49,179 nt of DNA from Litoribacterium kuwaitense. GTDB lineage: Bacteria > Bacillota > Bacilli > Bacillales > DSM-28697. Below the pieces are notes generated by a model. The model had not been told where the DNA came from. It saw only the letters and a program-made list of their open reading frames with translations, and ran no database searches. Positions 20,345 to 29,756 of this stretch are shown here, piece by piece (the stretch's first letter is position 1; every line of letters begins with the position of its first letter). Where the stretch lies: NCBI RefSeq assembly GCF_011058155.1, contig NZ_JAALFC010000026.1, forward strand, positions 1-49,179. Reading direction: 5' to 3'. The position numbers were made by a program, and so were the translations under genes.

Positions 20345-21121
20345 TTAAGCGGTCTCATTTTCAATATAAGCCTTTTCGTTGAGAAGCTCTTCAACCGTGA
20401 CAAAATCATAGTCGGTGGAGAGGTCTTGTAATAACTGATCCAAGGCTTTGACAGTATTCTGCAGGTCTTGTGACAATTCGCCGCCGTCGTGCATGAGAAT
20501 GATGGCACCTGGCTCAATGTCTTTCTTTACAGTGGCGACGATGTCGTCCGCTGGCCTTTCCTTCCAATCCTCCGTGTCAATTGACCATAAAATGATCTTT
20601 TTGTCTGCTGCTTGGAGGGAGGTAACAGTTTCTATCGTTAATTCTCCAAAAGGTGGCCTGAAAAATAGCGGTGTTTTTTGCACGGCGTTAAAAATAATGT
20701 CGTCTGTATCAACGACCTCCTGTAGCACTTCAGAAGAATCTGTCTTGCTAATTCGAATGTGACTCGTCGTGTGGTTGGCGATCACGTGTCCTTCTTCCTC
20801 CATGCGCTGGAGGATGTCTGGATCATTTTTCGCTTTATCACCAATTACAAAAAACGTCCCTTTCGCATCATATTTTTTTAAGACATCAAGGATTTGTGAC
20901 GTGTAGCGAGGATCGGGTCCGTCATCAAATGTTAGAGCAACGACGGGCTGTGTCGTTTGACTGCCGTTACGAAAAACGGTGTCAGGATACAAGGCGGAAA
21001 AATCAATTTGTGCAGCTGTCGATTCCTTTGGAAAATAACTGAACGTGAGTGACGTGATCGTCAATATAACGAGCGCTATACTGATGAGTGACCGTACTTT
21101 TTTTTGAGGTCTCCCTCTCAT
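20345..21121 (-). CDS. Polysaccharide deacetylase (NodB homology domain), exported
   Basis: A 258-residue protein with an N-terminal signal or anchor segment (about residues 10-35, ending ESTAA) and one NodB/CE4 domain. The CE4 motifs are visible: TFDDGPDP (metal and catalytic Asp), HTTSH (zinc histidines), RPPFGE and LMHDGG. Such enzymes remove N-acetyl groups from peptidoglycan, peptidoglycan precursors or other glycans; the substrate here is unknown. SD AAAGGAGA precedes the ATG. It is one of only two reverse-strand genes in the window and is not at this place in B. subtilis, where spoVG and glmU are adjacent. Confidence 0.88.
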   Translation of the reverse strand: MRGRPQKKVRSLISIALVILTITSLTFSYFPKESTAAQIDFSALYPDTVFRNGSQTTQPVVALTFDDGPDPRYTSQILDVLKKYDAKGTFFVIGDKAKNDPDILQRMEEEGHVIANHTTSHIRISKTDSSEVLQEVVDTDDIIFNAVQKTPLFFRPPFGELTIETVTSLQAADKKIILWSIDTEDWKERPADDIVATVKKDIEPGAIILMHDGGELSQDLQNTVKALDQLLQDLSTDYDFVTVEELLNEKAYIENETA

Positions 21122-21236
21122 TGGCTTTCTTCTCCTTTCCTTGAAAACAAGGGCTTTTTAAGATATAGTTTTATTGATTAGATACCCATATTAAATGAAA
21201 GCTTGGCTATAAAATTTATCCCGTTGGAGGTAGCTC

Positions 21237-22607
21237 ATGAGTGAACGGTACGCTGTTGTGTTGGCAGCGGGAAAAGGGACACGGATGAAATCAAAGCTAT
21301 ACAAAGTATTGCATCCAATATGCGGAAAGCCTATGGTGACACATGTCATTGATGCGCTGCAGCCGATCAATATGAACGAGATCATTACGGTCGTCGGTCA
21401 CGGAGCTGAAGAAGTTCAAACCGTGCTAGAGGACCGCTCTCAGTTCGTGCTGCAGGAAGAACAGCTCGGGACAGCTCACGCGGTCATGCAAGTAAGAGAG
21501 CAGCTTGAAGGGAAATCGGGTGTGACACTCGTGATTTGTGGAGACACCCCGCTGCTCACCAATGACACGATCACAAAGCTGTTTGAAAAACATGAGGCGA
21601 CTGGAGCGAAAGCGACAGTTTTAACGGCTCGTACGACGGCACCTGATGGTTATGGGCGCGTGATCCGAAACGAGCAGAATATCGTAGAGCGAATTGTTGA
21701 GCATAAGGATGCCACCGAAGAGGAAAGGCTCGTTCAAGAGATTAATACGGGAACATATTGTTTTGACAACCAAGCTCTTTTTGAAACGTTGACACATGTT
21801 GACAACGAGAATAGTCAGCAAGAATATTATTTACCAGACTGTATACATTTAATGCAGGCTCGTGGATGGACGGTTGCCGCATATGAGGCGGAGCATTTTC
21901 ATGAAACCATCGGCGTCAATGATAGAGTGGCGCTTGCCGCGGCTGAAAAGGTGATGAGAAAACGGATTCTTGAACATCATATGAGGCAGGGTGTGACAAT
22001 TGTTGATCCTGATAATACGTATGTCGAAGCGAGTGTAACGATTGGTCGAGACACTGTGTTGTTACCGGGGACGACGTTGCAAGGACAGACAACGATTGGT
22101 GAAGATTGTACAGTTGGCCCTCATACGGAGCTAAAGGATGCGACCGTTGGTAACGGTTCTACAATCAAACAATCTGTCGTTTATGATAGTGAAGTCGGAG
22201 ATCATGTAGAAATTGGTCCTTACGCTCATCTACGTGGAAAAGCCTTTATTGGTGATGCTTGTCGCATCGGCAATTTTGTCGAGGTGAAGAAAACTACTTT
22301 TGGTCAGGGGAGCAAAGCAGCCCATTTAAGCTATCTCGGCGATGCTGTTATCGGGAAGGACGTAAATGTAGGGTGCGGCTCAATTACGGTGAATTACGAT
22401 GGAAATAAAAAGCATCAGACACATATTGACGATGGTGCTTTCATTGGTTGTAACACAAATTTAGTTGCGCCAGTCAAAGTCGGTGAAAAGGCACTTGTTG
22501 CTGCTGGGTCTACCATTACAGAAAATGTGCCCGCTCACGCACTATCGATTGCTCGAAGTCGCCAAGTCAATAAGGAAGGGTACACTGAGACGAAGAAACA
22601 GGATTAA
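21237..22607 (+). CDS. glmU: Bifunctional UDP-GlcNAc pyrophosphorylase / GlcN-1-P acetyltransferase
   Basis: GlmU makes UDP-N-acetylglucosamine, the entry metabolite for peptidoglycan and teichoic acid linkage units. The N-terminal uridyltransferase domain has [11 protein letters not shown] at residues 9-19 and the GDTPLL motif. The C-terminal half is a left-handed beta-helix of hexapeptide repeats, with the acetyltransferase catalytic region around [19 protein letters not shown]. Length is 456 residues. SD GTTGGAGGT precedes ATG 21237. prs follows after 16 bases, as in B. subtilis. Confidence 0.97.
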   Translation: MSERYAVVLAAGKGTRMKSKLYKVLHPICGKPMVTHVIDALQPINMNEIITVVGHGAEEVQTVLEDRSQFVLQEEQLGTAHAVMQVREQLEGKSGVTLVICGDTPLLTNDTITKLFEKHEATGAKATVLTARTTAPDGYGRVIRNEQNIVERIVEHKDATEEERLVQEINTGTYCFDNQALFETLTHVDNENSQQEYYLPDCIHLMQARGWTVAAYEAEHFHETIGVNDRVALAAAEKVMRKRILEHHMRQGVTIVDPDNTYVEASVTIGRDTVLLPGTTLQGQTTIGEDCTVGPHTELKDATVGNGSTIKQSVVYDSEVGDHVEIGPYAHLRGKAFIGDACRIGNFVEVKKTTFGQGSKAAHLSYLGDAVIGKDVNVGCGSITVNYDGNKKHQTHIDDGAFIGCNTNLVAPVKVGEKALVAAGSTITENVPAHALSIARSRQVNKEGYTETKKQD

Positions 22608-22623
22608 AAACGGAGGGTAAAAC

Positions 22624-23580
22624 ATGTCGTCAAACCAATACCTTGATTCAAATTTAAAGGTATTTACTTTAAATTCGAATCCAGAGCTCGCCAAAGAGAT
22701 TGCTGAGCACATTGGCACCGAGCTAGGTGCATGCTCGGTCACACGCTTTAGTGATGGGGAAATTCAAATTAATATTGAAGAAAGCATTCGCGGGTGCGAT
22801 GTTTATGTCGTTCAGTCTACATCAGATCCCGTCAATCAGCATATTATGGAGCTCCTTATTATGATCGACGCTTTAAAGAGAGCGTCGGCAAAAACAATTA
22901 ATATTGTCATTCCATATTACGGGTATGCTAGACAAGATCGGAAGGCAAGGGCACGTGAGCCAATTACGTCAAAGCTTGTGGCAAACTTAATCGAAACTGC
23001 GGGCGCCTCTAGACTCATTACACTAGATCTGCATGCACCGCAAATTCAAGGATTTTTTGACATTCCGATTGATCATTTGCTAGGCGTTCCGATTTTATCG
23101 GAGTACTTTAGCGAAAAGAATTTTGAAGACACCGTCATTGTTTCTCCAGATCACGGCGGTGTGACGAGAGCACGAAAAATGGCTGATCGACTGAAAGCCC
23201 CTATCGCGATTATCGACAAAAGGCGACCAATGCCAAATGTAGCAGAAGTCATGAATATTGTCGGGCATATCGAAGGAAAAACGGCGATTTTGATTGACGA
23301 CATCATTGATACAGCAGGAACGATTACGCTGGCAGCAAACGCCCTCATTGAAAATGGTGCCAAAGAAGTGTATGCTTGTTGTACTCATCCAGTTCTTTCG
23401 GGGCCTGCGATTGAACGTATCGAGAGCTCCAAAATAAAAGAATTGGTTGTAACAAATTCAATTGCCCTTCCAGATGCAAAACGAACACCAAAGATTACTG
23501 AGCTTTCAGTAGCTCCACTGATCGCAGAAGCAATTATCCGTGTACATGAGAAGCTCTCCGTGAGCACCCTGTTTGATTAA
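22624..23580 (+). CDS. prs: Ribose-phosphate pyrophosphokinase (PRPP synthetase)
   Basis: Prs transfers pyrophosphate from ATP to ribose-5-phosphate, giving PRPP for purines, pyrimidines, His and Trp. The class I enzyme is 318 residues with [16 protein letters not shown], the catalytic flexible loop [22 protein letters not shown] and the PRPP-binding loop [11 protein letters not shown]. It is co-transcribed with glmU; SD CGGAGGG lies before ATG 22624. Confidence 0.98.
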   Translation: MSSNQYLDSNLKVFTLNSNPELAKEIAEHIGTELGACSVTRFSDGEIQINIEESIRGCDVYVVQSTSDPVNQHIMELLIMIDALKRASAKTINIVIPYYGYARQDRKARAREPITSKLVANLIETAGASRLITLDLHAPQIQGFFDIPIDHLLGVPILSEYFSEKNFEDTVIVSPDHGGVTRARKMADRLKAPIAIIDKRRPMPNVAEVMNIVGHIEGKTAILIDDIIDTAGTITLAANALIENGAKEVYACCTHPVLSGPAIERIESSKIKELVVTNSIALPDAKRTPKITELSVAPLIAEAIIRVHEKLSVSTLFD

Positions 23581-23593
23581 GGCATAAAAAGTC

Positions 23594-23619
23594 GTTTTAA
23601 ATAGCATGAAAAAGGGAAA
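23594..23619 (+). promoter_or_regulatory. Weak sigma-B-like promoter upstream of ctc
   Basis: GTTTTA (23594-23599), a 14-bp spacer and GGGAAA (23614-23619) resemble the sigma-B pattern GTTTAA-N12-14-GGGTAT with 5/6 and 4/6 matches. B. subtilis ctc is a sigma-B general-stress gene, so the position is right, but the -10 match is poor. Confidence 0.35.
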
Positions 23620-23664
23620 AGCTATGAAGTGACATAAAACCATATCATAATAGGAGTGACCGAA

Positions 23665-24279
23665 GTGGCACATACATTACATGCAAAACCTAGATCAATT
23701 GGTCAAAAATCAATCATAACAACGTTACGTAACGAAGGTTTTTTCCCAGCAGTTGTCTATGGATATAACATGGAAAACACGAGTGTGGCTGTTAGTTATG
23801 CTGAGTTTGTGAAAACGATTCGTGAAGCTGGACGGACAGGCGTGTTGGATTTAGCCATTGAAGACGGAAAAAACGTTCAAGTGATGCTGCATGATATTGA
23901 ATTAGACCCTCTAAAGGATCAAGTTGTGCATGCCGACTTTATTGCTGTTGATATGAAAGCCGACGTTGAAGTTGAAGTACCCGTTGTGCTTGATGGGGAA
24001 GCAAAAGGGGCTAAAGAAGGCGGTGTCGTACAGCACCTTGAGCATAACTTGCTAGTACGTGCAAAGCCAGCGGATGTGCCTGAAAGCATTCACATTGCGA
24101 TTAGCGAACTAGAGATTAATGATTCAATTAATGTAGGAGAGCTTACCGCAGACGGCAATTATGAAATTCTGACTGACCCAGAGACGACGATTCTCACTAT
24201 TCAGCCACCATCAACAGAGGATGAGCTTGGAGAAGCTTCTGAAAGCACAGAGGAAGCTTCCGGAGAAGAGAGTGAATAA
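23665..24279 (+). CDS. ctc: 50S ribosomal protein L25/Ctc (general stress protein)
   Basis: Ctc is the TL5/CTC-type L25 protein that binds 5S rRNA in the 50S subunit. The 204-residue protein has the N-terminal L25 domain (about 1-90), the C-terminal beta-domain (about 95-185) and an acidic Glu/Ser-rich tail. GTG 23665 was chosen over GTG 23656: the earlier codon overlaps the SD TAGGAG, while the later one is properly spaced and aligns with family starts. It is followed by a hairpin before pth. Confidence 0.92.
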   Translation: MAHTLHAKPRSIGQKSIITTLRNEGFFPAVVYGYNMENTSVAVSYAEFVKTIREAGRTGVLDLAIEDGKNVQVMLHDIELDPLKDQVVHADFIAVDMKADVEVEVPVVLDGEAKGAKEGGVVQHLEHNLLVRAKPADVPESIHIAISELEINDSINVGELTADGNYEILTDPETTILTIQPPSTEDELGEASESTEEASGEESE

Positions 24280-24290
24280 ATAAAGACAGG

Positions 24291-24324
24291 AAAGGCGTGC
24301 CTGAAAAAAGGGACGCCTTTTTCG
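24291..24324 (+). terminator. Terminator after ctc
   Basis: AAAGGCGT (24291-24298) pairs with ACGCCTTT (24313-24320), followed by TTC; the T-run is short, so it may be leaky. Confidence 0.65.
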
Positions 24325-24349
24325 GAAGAGTATAGACGGAGGGACCTTT

Positions 24350-24925
24350 GTGAAGTGTATTGTTGGATTAGGAAACCCGGGCTTAAAGTATGAAAAAACG
24401 AGACATAATATTGGTTTTATGGTGATCGATGAGTTAGCAAAGCGATTCGGAGCGCGTTTAAATAGAGAGAAATGGAACGGTCATTACGAGAAAGTTCACC
24501 TCAACGGGGAAGACCTATTGCTGATTAAACCGCTCACTTATATGAATTTATCAGGTGAATGTGTTCGTCCGGCTATGGATTTTTTTTCACTCGTGCCAGA
24601 GGACGATCTGCTCGTCATTTACGATGATATGGATTTGTCGCCAGGGCGTATCCGCCTTCGGCATAAAGGAGGAGCAGGTGGTCATAACGGCATGAAATCG
24701 CTCATCGCTCATTTAGGTACACAATCGTTCAAGCGAATACGAATGGGTGTAGGGCGGCCACCTGAGCATGTATCCGTCGTTGATTATGTATTGCAGCCTT
24801 TTCATTCTGATGAGCTTGTTGCTGTTGAGCGGGCGATTGCTCATAGTGCAGACGCATGTGAAGCTTGGGCTAAACAACCGTTTGATCAAGTGATGAATAC
24901 ATTCAATCAAAAAATGATAGAATAG
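24350..24925 (+). CDS. pth: Peptidyl-tRNA hydrolase (SpoVC)
   Basis: Pth releases peptides from peptidyl-tRNA dropped by stalled ribosomes, recycling tRNA; it is essential. The 191-residue enzyme shows VGLGNPGLKYEKTRHNIGF with the catalytic histidine near residue 20, KPLTYMNLSG, and the YDDMDLSPGRIRLRHKGGAGGHNG block. The start is GTG 24350 with SD ACGGAGGGAC. The B. subtilis allele spoVC blocks sporulation. fin lies downstream and could receive read-through. Confidence 0.96.
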   Translation: MKCIVGLGNPGLKYEKTRHNIGFMVIDELAKRFGARLNREKWNGHYEKVHLNGEDLLLIKPLTYMNLSGECVRPAMDFFSLVPEDDLLVIYDDMDLSPGRIRLRHKGGAGGHNGMKSLIAHLGTQSFKRIRMGVGRPPEHVSVVDYVLQPFHSDELVAVERAIAHSADACEAWAKQPFDQVMNTFNQKMIE

Positions 24926-24949
24926 TTTAATCCCTCCTGGCTCATAATG
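24919..24949 (+). promoter_or_regulatory. Candidate forespore (sigma-G/F-type) promoter of fin
   Basis: AGAATA (24919-24924), an 18-bp spacer and CATAATG (24943-24949) resemble the sigma-G pattern TGNATA / CATNNTA with 5/6 and 6/7 matches. B. subtilis fin is expressed in the forespore. The prediction is moderate at best. Confidence 0.4.
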
Positions 24950-24981
24950 GGAGTAGGCCAAATTCTTGTTGCCAGGAGGGA
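24931..24981 (+). promoter_or_regulatory. Inverted repeat masking the fin Shine-Dalgarno
   Basis: TCCCTCCTGGC (24931-24941) pairs perfectly over 11 bp with GCCAGGAGGGA (24971-24981), which contains the whole SD (AGGAGGG) of fin. The loop is 29 bases and holds the candidate fin -10 box. There is no T-run, so it is not a terminator for pth. Confidence 0.75.
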
Positions 24982-24986
24982 CATAT

Positions 24987-25211
24987 ATGCTTATTTATCA
25001 ATGCCGGCACTGTGGTGTAGAAATCGGCCGACTTCCTAAGACACGTGATACAGTCAAACGACTTGGGCTTCATGATTTAAGCTTGGAAGAACAGACACAG
25101 ATGGTTGTTGAACATTCAGGAGCGACTCACATTAAGTGCATTTGTGAAAGCTGCGAGGAAGCGCTCGTTAGAATACCTGAGTATCACCAAATGGAGCGCT
25201 TCATACAATAA
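24987..25211 (+). CDS. fin: Anti-sigma factor Fin (YabK)
   Basis: Fin is a small zinc protein that antagonises sigma-F in the forespore and promotes the switch to sigma-G. The 74-residue protein carries CRHC (residues 6-9) and CESC near residue 50, the expected zinc-binding pairs, plus the conserved LGLHDLSLEEQ segment. ATG 24987 has SD CCAGGAGGG. That SD lies in the 3' arm of an 11-bp perfect inverted repeat beginning at 24931. It sits between pth and mfd, as in B. subtilis. Confidence 0.93.
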   Translation: MLIYQCRHCGVEIGRLPKTRDTVKRLGLHDLSLEEQTQMVVEHSGATHIKCICESCEEALVRIPEYHQMERFIQ

Positions 25212-25310
25212 GGAAAAAGCTTTGGCGGTGAGCCAAGGCATTTTTCTGTTTTTTGCTTGAATCATCACCTCGATTTTAGAGAATACACTTGGCAGTAAGG
25301 AGGGCCTGCT

Positions 25311-28300
25311 ATGATAGGGCTGCGACATGCCATCCTAGATAACAAAGAAATGAAATCGGTCATGCAAGGTTTAGATCAGAGGCTTCGTGAACAATTGGTG
25401 GCCGGTCTTTCGGGTTCATCTCGCGCATTAATGATGGCAGCGCTATATAAAGATACCGAGAGAACCCAATTAGTGATCACACATAACTTATTTCAAGCAC
25501 AAAAAATATACGAGGATTTGCAAGAGCTCGTCTCTTCGCAGAACGTATTTTTGTACCCCGTAAACGAACTAATGGCTGCTGAAATTGCTGTAGCGAGTCC
25601 AGAGCTTAAAGCTCAGCGTCTTGAAGCCGTTAATTCACTAAGCCAAGGCAAAAAAGGGATTTATGTAGTGCCTGTAGCTGGACTTCGACGCCTCCTTCCG
25701 CCGCCGGATGTATGGAAGGCATGTCAGCTGACATTAGCGACAGGAAGCGATGTTGATGTAGCTGATTTGCTCGCGAAATTGATACAGATGGGATATGAGC
25801 GGGTAGGGATGGTTTCAGCGCCTGGTGAATTCAGTATGCGGGGTGGCATTGTCGATATATACCCGTTAACCGAGGAGTATCCATTCCGCATCGAGTTGTT
25901 TGATACAGAGATTGATTCGATTCGTTTTTTTCATGCAGATACACAACGCTCTAACGAGCAGGTTGAGTCAGTATCCATTGGACCTGCGACGGAGATTCTA
26001 TTGCGAGATGAGCATTTCGATCGTGGTGCGGATCAATTAGAAGAACGTTTATCAGCGTCGTTAAAAACCATCAAAAACCAACAACTGAAGATAGATATTT
26101 CTGAAAATATTAAAGAAGAGATCGAGCATTTACGGCAACATCAACGTTTTCAGGAAATATATAAATACATGTCGTTATTCTATACAAAAAATTACAGTTT
26201 TTTGATTATCTTGACGAAGAAGCGATCGTCATGTTTGATGAAATTGGTCGAATCCAGGAAATGGCTTCTCATTATGATCAAGAAGAAGGCGATTGGCACA
26301 CGTCGTTGCTGCAGCAAGGGAAGGCTGTATCAGAATTATCATTTTCTCATCCATTCCAAGATCTCGTAACGTCTGCGCCTGTACCAATGGTTTATTTTAC
26401 GATGTTTTTGCGCCATATTCCACATACAAACCCGCAAAATATCGTGAATATGCTGTCTAGGCCGATGCAAGACTTTCATGGACAAATGAATTTATTAAAA
26501 ACCGAGACAGAGCGTTGGACAGAAAATCAGTATGCGGTCGTTTTTTTAGGGGCAGATGAAGAGCGTGTCGAACGTCTGGAACGAATTATTGAGGATTATC
26601 AAATTAAGGCAACGGTGCGCAAGGAAACCGATGCCATTTTGCCGGGTCATTGTCAAATTATCCCTGGCGACTTAAATGCCGGCTTCGAGCTAAACGCTGA
26701 CAAAATCGCCGTGCTGACTGAGAAAGAGCTGTTTAAAAAACAAACGAAAAAAATGAAGCGTCGGCAAAAAATATCGAATGCCGAACGGATCAAAAGTTAC
26801 CAGGAGCTTAAGGTTGGCGATTATGTCGTTCATGTGAATCACGGAATCGGAAAATACTTAGGCATTGAAACGCTTGAAATGAAGGGCAATCATAAAGATT
26901 ACTTATTATTGCGATATGCTGGGGATGACAAGCTGTACGTGCCTGTCGAACAAATCGACCAAGTCCAAAAATTTGTTGGTTCTGAAGGGAAAGAGCCAAA
27001 GGTATATAAGTTGGGCGGAAATGATTGGAAGAAAGTGAAGACACGCGTGCGGTCATCCGTGCAAGACATTGCCGACGACTTAATTAAAATCTATGCAGAA
27101 CGTGAGGCAAGCAAAGGGTTCGCTTTTCCATCAGATGGGGATGAACAACGCGACTTTGAAGCTAAATTTCCCTATCAAGAAACGGAAGATCAGATCCGGG
27201 CCATTACTGAAATTAAGGAAGATATGGAACGCGAGCGACCGATGGATCGGCTTCTCTGTGGAGACGTCGGTTACGGTAAGACCGAAGTGGCGATTCGCGC
27301 CGCCTTTAAGGCGATCATGAATGAGAAGCAGGTCGCGTTTCTCGTCCCGACGACCATTTTGGCACAGCAGCATTATGAAACGATTAAAGAACGTTTTCAA
27401 GACTACCCAATTAATATCGGTTTGCTCAGTAGATTTAGGACGCGTAAACAACAAAACGAAACGATTAAAGGCTTGAAGCAGGGCAGTATCGATATTGTCA
27501 TTGGCACCCATCGGCTGTTATCAAAGGATGTTCAATATCATGATCTAGGTCTCTTGATCGTGGACGAGGAACAGCGGTTTGGGGTCACGCATAAAGAAAA
27601 AATTAAGAAGCTAAAAGCGAATGTCGATGTTTTAACGCTTACGGCGACACCGATTCCGCGGACGCTGCACATGTCAATGCTTGGTGTGCGTGATCTGTCG
27701 GTCATTGAAACGCCACCGGAAAACCGTTTCCCCGTCCAAACGTATGTTATGGAATACAATCATGTATTTGTGAAAGAAGCGATTGAAAGGGAGCTGGCGC
27801 GGGGCGGTCAAGTGTACTTTTTATACAACCGTGTTGAAGATATTGAACGCAAGGCAGAAGAGATATCACTGCTTGTGCCTGAAGCTAGGGTCACGTATGC
27901 GCACGGAAAAATGAACGAAAGTCAGCTTGAAACGGTGATGTTTGACTTTTTAGAGGGAGAATTCGATGTGCTCGTTTCGACAACGATCATTGAAACGGGT
28001 GTTGATATTCCTAATGTCAACACACTCATTGTCCATAATGGCGACAAAATGGGATTGTCACAGCTGTATCAGCTCCGAGGCAGGGTTGGTCGATCGAACC
28101 GTGTGGCATACGCTTATTTCACATATCAGCGAGATAAAATTTTATCTGAGGTCGCAGAAAAACGATTACATGCCATTAAAGAATTTACCGAGCTCGGCTC
28201 AGGGTTTAAAATTGCGATGCGCGATTTGTCTATTCGAGGTGCAGGGAATTTACTAGGCGCTGAGCAGCATGGGTTTATTGATTCAGTCGGCTTTGACTTA

Positions 28301-28849
28301 TATTCACAAATGCTGAAAGAAGCGATTGAAGAACGGAGAACCAAGCAGGATGCTGATGAGGTTACACCGACCGATGCAGAAATCCAGCTTGATTTAGATG
28401 CCTATATTCCTTCAACATATGTCAATGATGAGCGGCAGAAAATTGATATGTATAAGCGGTTTAAAGGCGTTTCAAGTTTGGAAGAAATACGTGATCTTCA
28501 GGATGAAATGGTGGATCGCTTTGGCGAATATCCAAAAGAAGTCGCTGATTTATTTACAATCACTCGGATGCGCATCCTTGCCAGTTACCATCAAATCGAG
28601 AAAGTCGTTGAGGAGAAAAAGCATTTACATGCGTTACTTTCAGACGATGCGACAAAAATGACAGATGCCGGCAAGCTGTTTGATATCGTTCACCAGCTCG
28701 GCGCTGAGGCGAGGGTTGGCACAGAAGGCTCTAAAATTAAGTTAATTGTTGATATAGATAAGGTTAAAGGTGCCTCTCCGTTTGATGTCATGGAGAAAAT
28801 GATCATTAAGCTTGGCGACGCGAAAAAAGAAGAAGAAGTTGCTTCCTAA
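25311..28849 (+). CDS. mfd: Transcription-repair coupling factor Mfd (frameshifted)
   Basis: Mfd displaces RNA polymerase stalled at DNA lesions and recruits UvrA. Domains in order: UvrB-homology region (1 to ~300), the D2/D3 region, the RNAP-interaction Tudor-like domain (GDYVVHVNHGIGKYLG, ~510-580), the RecG-like helicase with Walker A CGDVGYGKTEV and DEEQRFG box, and the C-terminal UvrA-blocking domain. The frame breaks at the T-run 26198-26203: six T give SFLIILTKKR, and a seventh restores SFFDYLDEEAIVMFDEIGR and a ~1179-residue protein, the normal length. ATG 25311 has SD AAGGAGGG. Confidence 0.9.
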
Positions 28850-28862
28850 ACACAACGATTTA

Positions 28863-28895
28863 ATACACATTTGGGATTTTTTAAGAAATGTGTAT
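28863..28895. other. Hairpin after mfd
   Basis: ATACACATT and AATGTGTAT form a 9-bp inverted repeat just after the mfd stop. The loop, not the 3' flank, holds the T-run, so it is not a standard terminator. Its 3' arm overlaps the predicted spoVT -35 box. Confidence 0.5.
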
Positions 28896-28920
28896 AGATC
28901 GGCCAAGGTGATGGATACTA
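28891..28920 (+). promoter_or_regulatory. Sigma-G promoter of spoVT
   Basis: TGTATA (28891-28896), a 17-bp spacer and GATACTA (28914-28920) match the sigma-G consensus TGNATA / CATNNTA with one mismatch. B. subtilis spoVT is sigma-G dependent. Confidence 0.7.
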
Positions 28921-28999
28921 ACAGTAAAGAATTGGTGAAAAACAGTAGCATATGTTTGCACCTAGTACATCCATCATCATGAAAGTGAGGCAACAGTGT

Positions 29000-29535
29000 A
29001 TGAAAGCAACGGGAATCGTTCGTCGGATTGACGATCTAGGAAGGGTTGTTATTCCAAAAGAAATTAGAAGAACATTACGCATCCGGGAAGGAGATCCGTT
29101 AGAAATCTTCGTCGATCGAGATGGAGAAGTGATCTTAAAAAAATATTCCCCTATTTCCGAGCTAGGTGATTTTGCCAAGGAATATGCGGATGCGATTCAT
29201 GAAAGCCTTGGTCACGTCATTTTAATTTGTGACCGTGACTCATTTATTGCAGTTTCCAGCGGTTCGAAAAAAGACTATCTGAATAAAAATGTAGGAAGCG
29301 ATGTCGAAAAGGCGATGAGTGAACGTGCGCCAGTCAGCGGAGTTAATAAAAGTATTGAAGTCACTGACGGCATCGAAGAATCGTTATCTTCCTATACAGT
29401 AAGCCCAATTATTGCAATGGTGACCCGATTGGAGCGGTCATGATCTTATCCCGAGAAGAAACGAACATCGGTCAAACGGAAGAAAAAATTGCCGAGACCG
29501 CCGCTAGTTTTCTTGCAAGACAAATGGAGCAGTAA
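29000..29535 (+). CDS. spoVT: Stage V sporulation regulator SpoVT (frameshifted)
   Basis: SpoVT is the forespore AbrB-type regulator that tunes sigma-G genes and affects spore resistance and germination. The N-terminal swapped-hairpin DNA-binding domain (ATGIVRRIDDLGRVVIPKEI) is essentially identical to B. subtilis, followed by a GAF domain. At 29415-29416 one more A is needed: as read, the frame gives SPIIAMVTRLERS and stops at 29441-29443. With the extra A it reads SPIIANGDPIGAVMILS and ends AGSFLARQMEQ-like at 29535, exactly 178 residues. ATG 29000 has SD GTGAGG. Confidence 0.88.
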
Positions 29536-29537
29536 AA

Positions 29538-29590
29538 AAACCGCGCTCAGTTGGTCGGAGTACATCCGCCGGCTGGGCGCCGTTTTTAGT
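29538..29590 (+). terminator. Terminator of spoVT
   Basis: A long stem (GCGCTCAGTTGG region pairing with CCGGCTGGGCGC) with several wobble pairs is followed by cgttttt at 29581-29587. Confidence 0.75.
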
Positions 29591-29756
29591 TGACTTCCCC
29601 TTTCGACATTGTAAAAATAAATATAATGTTAAAAACGCGTGAAACGAAACAGGTTATAATGATTGATACGGACAGATTGAAAAATGAGCTTTGAAAAAGC
29701 CACCAAGAATAGAAGGGAGGCTGCACGTAGAGAAACACCTCTCTTGTGCAAAGTAT

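Noticed and set aside
24931-24981. The fin inverted repeat as a rho-independent terminator of pth
   Set aside because: There is no T-run after the 3' arm, and the loop is 29 bases long.
28909-28976. A further SD-masking repeat at spoVT (TGATGGAT with ATCCATCA)
   Set aside because: The arms pair well, but the 3' arm lies about 9 bases upstream of the SD and the loop is over 50 bases, so masking is not shown.
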